NCBI GenBank assembly: GCA_943333125.1
Contig: CALQSB010000004.1
Location: forward strand, 32,828-96,827
Direction: 5' to 3'
Length of the DNA: 64,000 nt
DNA from: Chitinophaga pinensis
GTDB taxonomy: Bacteria; Bacteroidota; Bacteroidia; Chitinophagales; Chitinophagaceae
Positions 61,301 to 64,000 of this stretch are shown here, one piece after another (within the stretch, counting starts at the first letter, position 1; every line of letters starts with the position of its first letter). Position numbers and translations under genes: made by a program. The notes below the pieces were generated by a model. That model saw nothing but the letters and a program-made list of their open reading frames with translations, was not told the DNA's origin and searched no databases.

Positions 61301-63393
61301 GCAATAATAGTTATCAGTGGCAGGTTAGCACCAATAACGGTGCTACTTATACGAATATATCTGGTGAAACAAACCCATCACTTACACTGAATAATGTTTC
61401 CACTCTTCTTGATAATAACAGATACAGAGTAATTGCATCCAATTCTTGTCCTTCAAAAGATACATCTGCAATAGCAGTGTTAAATGTTTCTACACCTGCT
61501 TCTATTTCTATTCAGCCTGAAAATCAAAATATTTGCCAGGGTAATGATGCGGTTTTTAGTATCACCACAAACAGCAACACTAATACTTATCAATGGCAGG
61601 TAAGCACTGATAATGGTGTTAGTTTTTCTGATATCACAGGCGCTACCAACCCAACACTAACACTTAATAATGTAACTAATGTACAGAACAACAATCAGTA
61701 TCATGTTGTTGTTTCCACATGTACTCCTGGTGGATTAATTTCTTCAAATGTAATTTTAACGGTAAACAGTCCAGCTAGCATTGCTACACAGCCTGTCAAT
61801 ACAAGCGCATGTCCAAACGGGAATGTAAGTTTTGATGCGAATTGCATCGGAACTTCTTTAACTTATCAATGGCAGGTAAGCATCGACGGTGGTAACAACT
61901 ACACAGATATTACAGGAGAAACAAATTCCATTTTAAACCTAACAAATGTTACTTCTTTAATGGACAATTACAAATACAGAGTACTTGTAAACAGTACTGC
62001 CTGTCCTGGCGAAGTAATTTCGAACGAAGCGTTGCTCACTATAAGCAATAGTGCCGTGATTACGACTCAGCCATTAGATAACAATACTTGTTCAGGAGCT
62101 AATGCATTATTTTCTATTTCTGCATCAGGATCAGGCCTCGTTTATCAATGGCAAATAAGCACTGATGGCGGTGTAACTTTTAGCAATATTACCGGAGAAA
62201 CAAATGCTGCACTTACCGTTTCAAATGTAACAACTGCAATGGAAGGAAATTTATACCATGTTGTACTTTCTAACTCATGTTCGGCGATTGGCACTACATC
62301 AGATAATGCCATACTTCATGTAATCGCATCACCTCTTATTAGCAGTCAGCCATCTGATGTTATTACTTGTATTAATACTACAGCTCAATTTACTGCCTCG
62401 GCTACAGGTAACGCCCTTTCTTATCAATGGCAATTAAGTACAGATGGCGGTGCCACCTTCACAGATATTACCGGTGAAACAAACAATACTTTCAGCATAA
62501 CAAATGTAGATGCTGCAATGAACAACAATAAATACAGATTAGTTGTTACTTCTTTGACATGTGGTTCGATATTTTCTGGTGCAGTTTTATTAACGGTTGT
62601 ATCACCTGCAACTATTAGCACTCAGCCAACTAATGTAAGTATCTGTGAAAACACTGATGCTGTTTTTAACGTTACGGCTTCGGGTACTTCTATTACTTAT
62701 CAATGGCAATTAAGTACTGATGGAGGCCTCGCATTTACAAACATTACTGGCGCAAACAACAGCTCTTTAACTTTGCCTGCTGTTAGTTCTTCTCAGAATA
62801 ACTATCAGTACCAAGTTGTTATTTCTGAAATCAGTTGTGCTGATATTACTTCTGATGCAGCTACATTAATTGTAAATAATTTGCCTGTGGTATTGATTAC
62901 AGCTTCTCCTTCACCTGTTGTATTGCCTAGAGAAACGATTACATTAACAGCGAGCGCTACTCCTGCTTCTACTGTATTTAGTTGGTATAAAAATGGCACA
63001 ATAATAAACGGACAAACAGGAAGCAGCATCATTATTAATGACAATGGCGCAGGATCATATACAGCTTCTGTTATTGATGGAAATGGCTGCAGCAATAATT
63101 CTAATACGCTTGTAGTACGTGACACCGTTTTAAATTACACATTCATTTATCCAAATCCTAACAAAGGATATTTTCAAGTTAGATTTGATGGCATCCCTTA
63201 TAACGGGCAGCCAAGATTTATTACTATGTATGATGCTAAAGGAGCAAGGGTTTTCAGTAAATCTTATACTGTATCTGCTCCTTATGAAGTGATGGATGTA
63301 AATGCCGAAAAATTCAGCAGAGGCGTTTATTCATTGGTGCTATCAGATGCCAATGGTACTACTTTAGCAACGGGCAAAGTAGTGATACAGTAA
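58342..63393 (+). CDS. Giant secreted M36 fungalysin-like metalloprotease, paralogue without PA insert, T9SS tail
   Basis: A 1683-residue protein from ATG 58342, chosen over the upstream GTG (58306) because it leads directly into the signal peptide (MKKNLLLSFLLLSFVVLKAQ). The FTP-like propeptide and M36 domain follow, with His455-Glu456-x2-His459 (VCHEAAHGIS) and Glu483 in MGEGWSDY. The PA domain of the neighbour is absent: WNGNPQKDGDVDNG runs straight on. DUF11-like and MAM-like segments lead to six Ig-like repeats (about 956-1511), one divergent unit and a T9SS sorting domain (FIYPNPNKGYFQV). The two genes are tandem duplicates that have since diverged in repeat number and inserts. Confidence 0.92.
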   Translation: MKKNLLLSFLLLSFVVLKAQVDDNQIAKDLVIKNSKSIGLSNQDLSNYIISNTYFDNASKLRMVYLQQSYLNIPVYNQIQVLAFKDHSLVSNSGGRISSIEKITKGNTGKPIIAADNAVMTAIADRKLITQRNPFVLETKKGGNYIVFDNMGISRENITAELMWVPSMDGKNIFLSWQVYIIPSSSSDYWMIRVNAMDNSIVSINNLTVFCNWDNPSNENVAKNNSSIQNKKDKKNLISTLNFDFLTPEIKSQNSPSLINNATYRVIPFPAESPIHPGGSHDVRTNPWASAPGNATTLKWHNTGTTDYIYTRGNNVWAKEDRSNTNGTGNPATSTTSADPLSFDFTPTFTVTPTQTTPVKNQQFNITNLFYWNNIIHDVMYLNGFDEVSGNFQATNLGRGGLGNDFVFADAQDGGGTNNANFATPADGGNGRMQMYLWNGNPQKDGDVDNGIVCHEAAHGISNRLTGGPAQAGCLSNNENMGEGWSDYYGLMLTQNWATSTLNTGFASPRGVGTYAIGQQSTATGIRSQKYCTNFSINNKVYAISIPAESHDRGEIWCATLWDMTWNIINQVGNISTTLYDVNGTGGNIIALKLVTEGMKLQPCSPGFIDGRDAILQADQLLYNGVHQCAILEAFRRRGMGAFASQGSSGSVTDQVPDFSIGNASLSLTQSITQVIEGQSITYTNKIVTGDCGGITNFTLTDTLPANVTYVSGGTYNSANRVVSFSITLAAGQTQTYSFTVNANSGSYYPTVSLFQDSANGPTIPATWTTTNTMPNGIWSISTARSYSSNSSYFSNNLDTTSDQRLILTNAISLGATPPPLSFRHWFNCESTYDGGVLEASINGGTTWTDMQPNIILGGYLTTMDATTLLAGRRAWSGSSNNKWTKTKVNLTPYANQNLKIRFRFTSDVGTNLEGWYVDDIAIKNQAVIEMQSNLYNSSNVRVATSDTFTIILPVNTCTAAVISTEPNSANVCSGSSTTFVTAATGSNNSYQWQVSTNNGATYTNISGETNPSLTLNNVSTLLDNNRYRVIASNSCPSKDTSAIAVLNVSTPASISIQPENQNICQGNDAVFSITTNSNTNTYQWQVSTDNGVSFSDITGATNPTLTLNNVTNVQNNNQYHVVVSTCTPGGLISSNVILTVNSPASIATQPVNTSACPNGNVSFDANCIGTSLTYQWQVSIDGGNNYTDITGETNSILNLTNVTSLMDNYKYRVLVNSTACPGEVISNEALLTISNSAVITTQPLDNNTCSGANALFSISASGSGLVYQWQISTDGGVTFSNITGETNAALTVSNVTTAMEGNLYHVVLSNSCSAIGTTSDNAILHVIASPLISSQPSDVITCINTTAQFTASATGNALSYQWQLSTDGGATFTDITGETNNTFSITNVDAAMNNNKYRLVVTSLTCGSIFSGAVLLTVVSPATISTQPTNVSICENTDAVFNVTASGTSITYQWQLSTDGGLAFTNITGANNSSLTLPAVSSSQNNYQYQVVISEISCADITSDAATLIVNNLPVVLITASPSPVVLPRETITLTASATPASTVFSWYKNGTIINGQTGSSIIINDNGAGSYTASVIDGNGCSNNSNTLVVRDTVLNYTFIYPNPNKGYFQVRFDGIPYNGQPRFITMYDAKGARVFSKSYTVSAPYEVMDVNAEKFSRGVYSLVLSDANGTTLATGKVVIQ

Positions 63394-63434
63394 TTTCTAT
63401 TCTCACATTGGCTTTATTGTGGGCATATTATATT

Positions 63435-63477
63435 AAAAATGGGCATATTTACTCTCAATGTAATTATGCCCATTTTT
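63435..63477 (+). terminator. Intrinsic terminator after the second protease
   Basis: AAAAATGGGCATA (63435-63447) pairs exactly with TATGCCCATTTTT (63465-63477) over 13 bp with a 17-base loop. The T-run is part of the right arm. It lies 42 bp after the stop. Confidence 0.85.
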
Positions 63478-63847
63478 AGTATTGCTTATCTTGTTTGCAG
63501 AGTTATTGAAAGTATTTTATTTCAACCTTAAAATGAATTTGAATTAACTATTTAAAATGGTTGCGAAGTATTTAAAAGTATGGGGGCATACAATGTCAAA
63601 ATATTACGCTTCAACTAAAAGAAATAGTCCTAGTATACTATATTTTTTAATATACTTATAGACACTAATTATATTTAAATAAACAGCTTTTCTTCTTATC
63701 GGAAATCCTTTTAGTGTAAATTCTGAAAAGGCTTATGATTTCTATTGACTTGTATTGATGTTGGCTAAAATCTGGTTTTTTTCTAGGTGTATCTCGAGAA
63801 ATTCATTTTTACTTTTAAACCCTTGATTTTTATTCCACTAACGACAT

Positions 63848-63910
63848 AAAAAAAGGGCCAAGATAGAAATCTAGCCCTGCTTTAAAATCCAATATCCTAT
63901 GAAAAACCGA
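63848..63910. repeat. Three-copy structured intergenic element, copy 3
   Basis: The hairpin arms are AGGGC (63854-63858) and GCCCT, around AGAT/ATCT, followed by the invariant block and ATGAAAAACCGA (ATG at 63899). Against copy 1 two outer base pairs have changed on both sides, keeping the pairing. On the minus strand it is a hairpin followed by seven T residues. Past the ATG it continues to resemble copy 2 for about 45 bp, with a one-base gap. Confidence 0.85.
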
Positions 63911-64000
63911 TACGAAAATAATAATCTTTTTGCATTGTGAAATTTTTTCTACTTGCTGTTTGATATTTGTGTCTTTTTTTGGATTAGCGTGATAGAAATC

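Larger units (their letters stand above)
63394..64000. other. AT-rich intergenic end of window
   Basis: A 607-bp gene-free stretch. It holds a terminator (63435-63477), an AT-rich part with no recognised signal (63480-63840) and copy 3 of the three-copy element (63848-63910) with its extension to about 63950. No gene start is visible before the window ends. Confidence 0.75.

Overview
The window looks like chromosomal housekeeping DNA from an AT-rich member of the Bacteroidota, probably a Chitinophagales/Chitinophagaceae-like bacterium (inference). The signs are a type IX secretion regulator (PorX), secreted proteins ending in T9SS C-terminal sorting domains, GldE, a fused LpxC-FabZ enzyme, a Bacteroidota-type GGGP synthase, an RprY-like regulator and promoter boxes of the TTTG-N19-TAnnTTTG type. 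No prophage, insertion sequence, integrase, CRISPR array or rRNA operon was seen.

Layout. 1-6.1 kb: gldE (cut by the window edge) and mutY, divergent from an HU/IHF gene, a TPR membrane protein, a 29-residue basic COX24-like protein, RNase G and a PsiE-like protein. 6.2-9.2 kb: a leftward envelope cassette (unknown exported protein, COG3014 lipoprotein, LpoB-like lipoprotein, small exported protein). 9.5-14.7 kb: trigger factor, tRNA-Leu(TAG) separated from it by a large nested hairpin, a RelA/SpoT enzyme and an acyl-CoA dehydrogenase. 14.7-18.4 kb: ComEA-like HhH protein, PhnP-like MBL hydrolase, a small unknown protein and PorX. 18.6-23.8 kb: HD phosphohydrolase and the lipid A genes lpxD, lpxC-fabZ and lpxA, then an ABC ATPase. 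24-30 kb: alanine dehydrogenase, tsaE, a CopA-like P-type ATPase and recQ. 30.4-37.4 kb: two di-haem peroxidases, an orphan OmpR-type regulator, ruvB, GGGP synthase, arfB and a Wzx-like flippase. 37.9-45.8 kb: rplS, tatA, gatA, an MltD-like transglycosylase, a BBE-type flavoprotein, pabB, a Lys/Asp-rich protein and purA. 46-51.5 kb: clpX, two clpP genes, a YugP-type zinc protease and an isolated atpA with its own promoter. 51.9-63.4 kb: two giant tandem paralogous M36 metalloproteases with Ig-like repeats and T9SS tails.

Functional links. Lipid A synthesis, the LpoB/COG3014 lipoproteins, the lytic transglycosylase and the flippase are all envelope functions. PorX is a T9SS regulator and the two M36 proteases carry the export signal of that system. 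Trigger factor, ClpX and two ClpP proteins form a protein quality-control set, and HU, MutY, RecQ and RuvB cover DNA maintenance.

The most unusual feature is a near-identical intergenic element present three times (about 29.87, 37.61 and 63.85 kb). Its hairpin shows compensatory base changes, it reads as an intrinsic terminator on the minus strand, and it contains an invariant block ending in ATGAAAAACCG on the plus strand. It could be a small-RNA family directed at a shared translation-start region, or mobile leader debris. Neither can be settled from this window alone.
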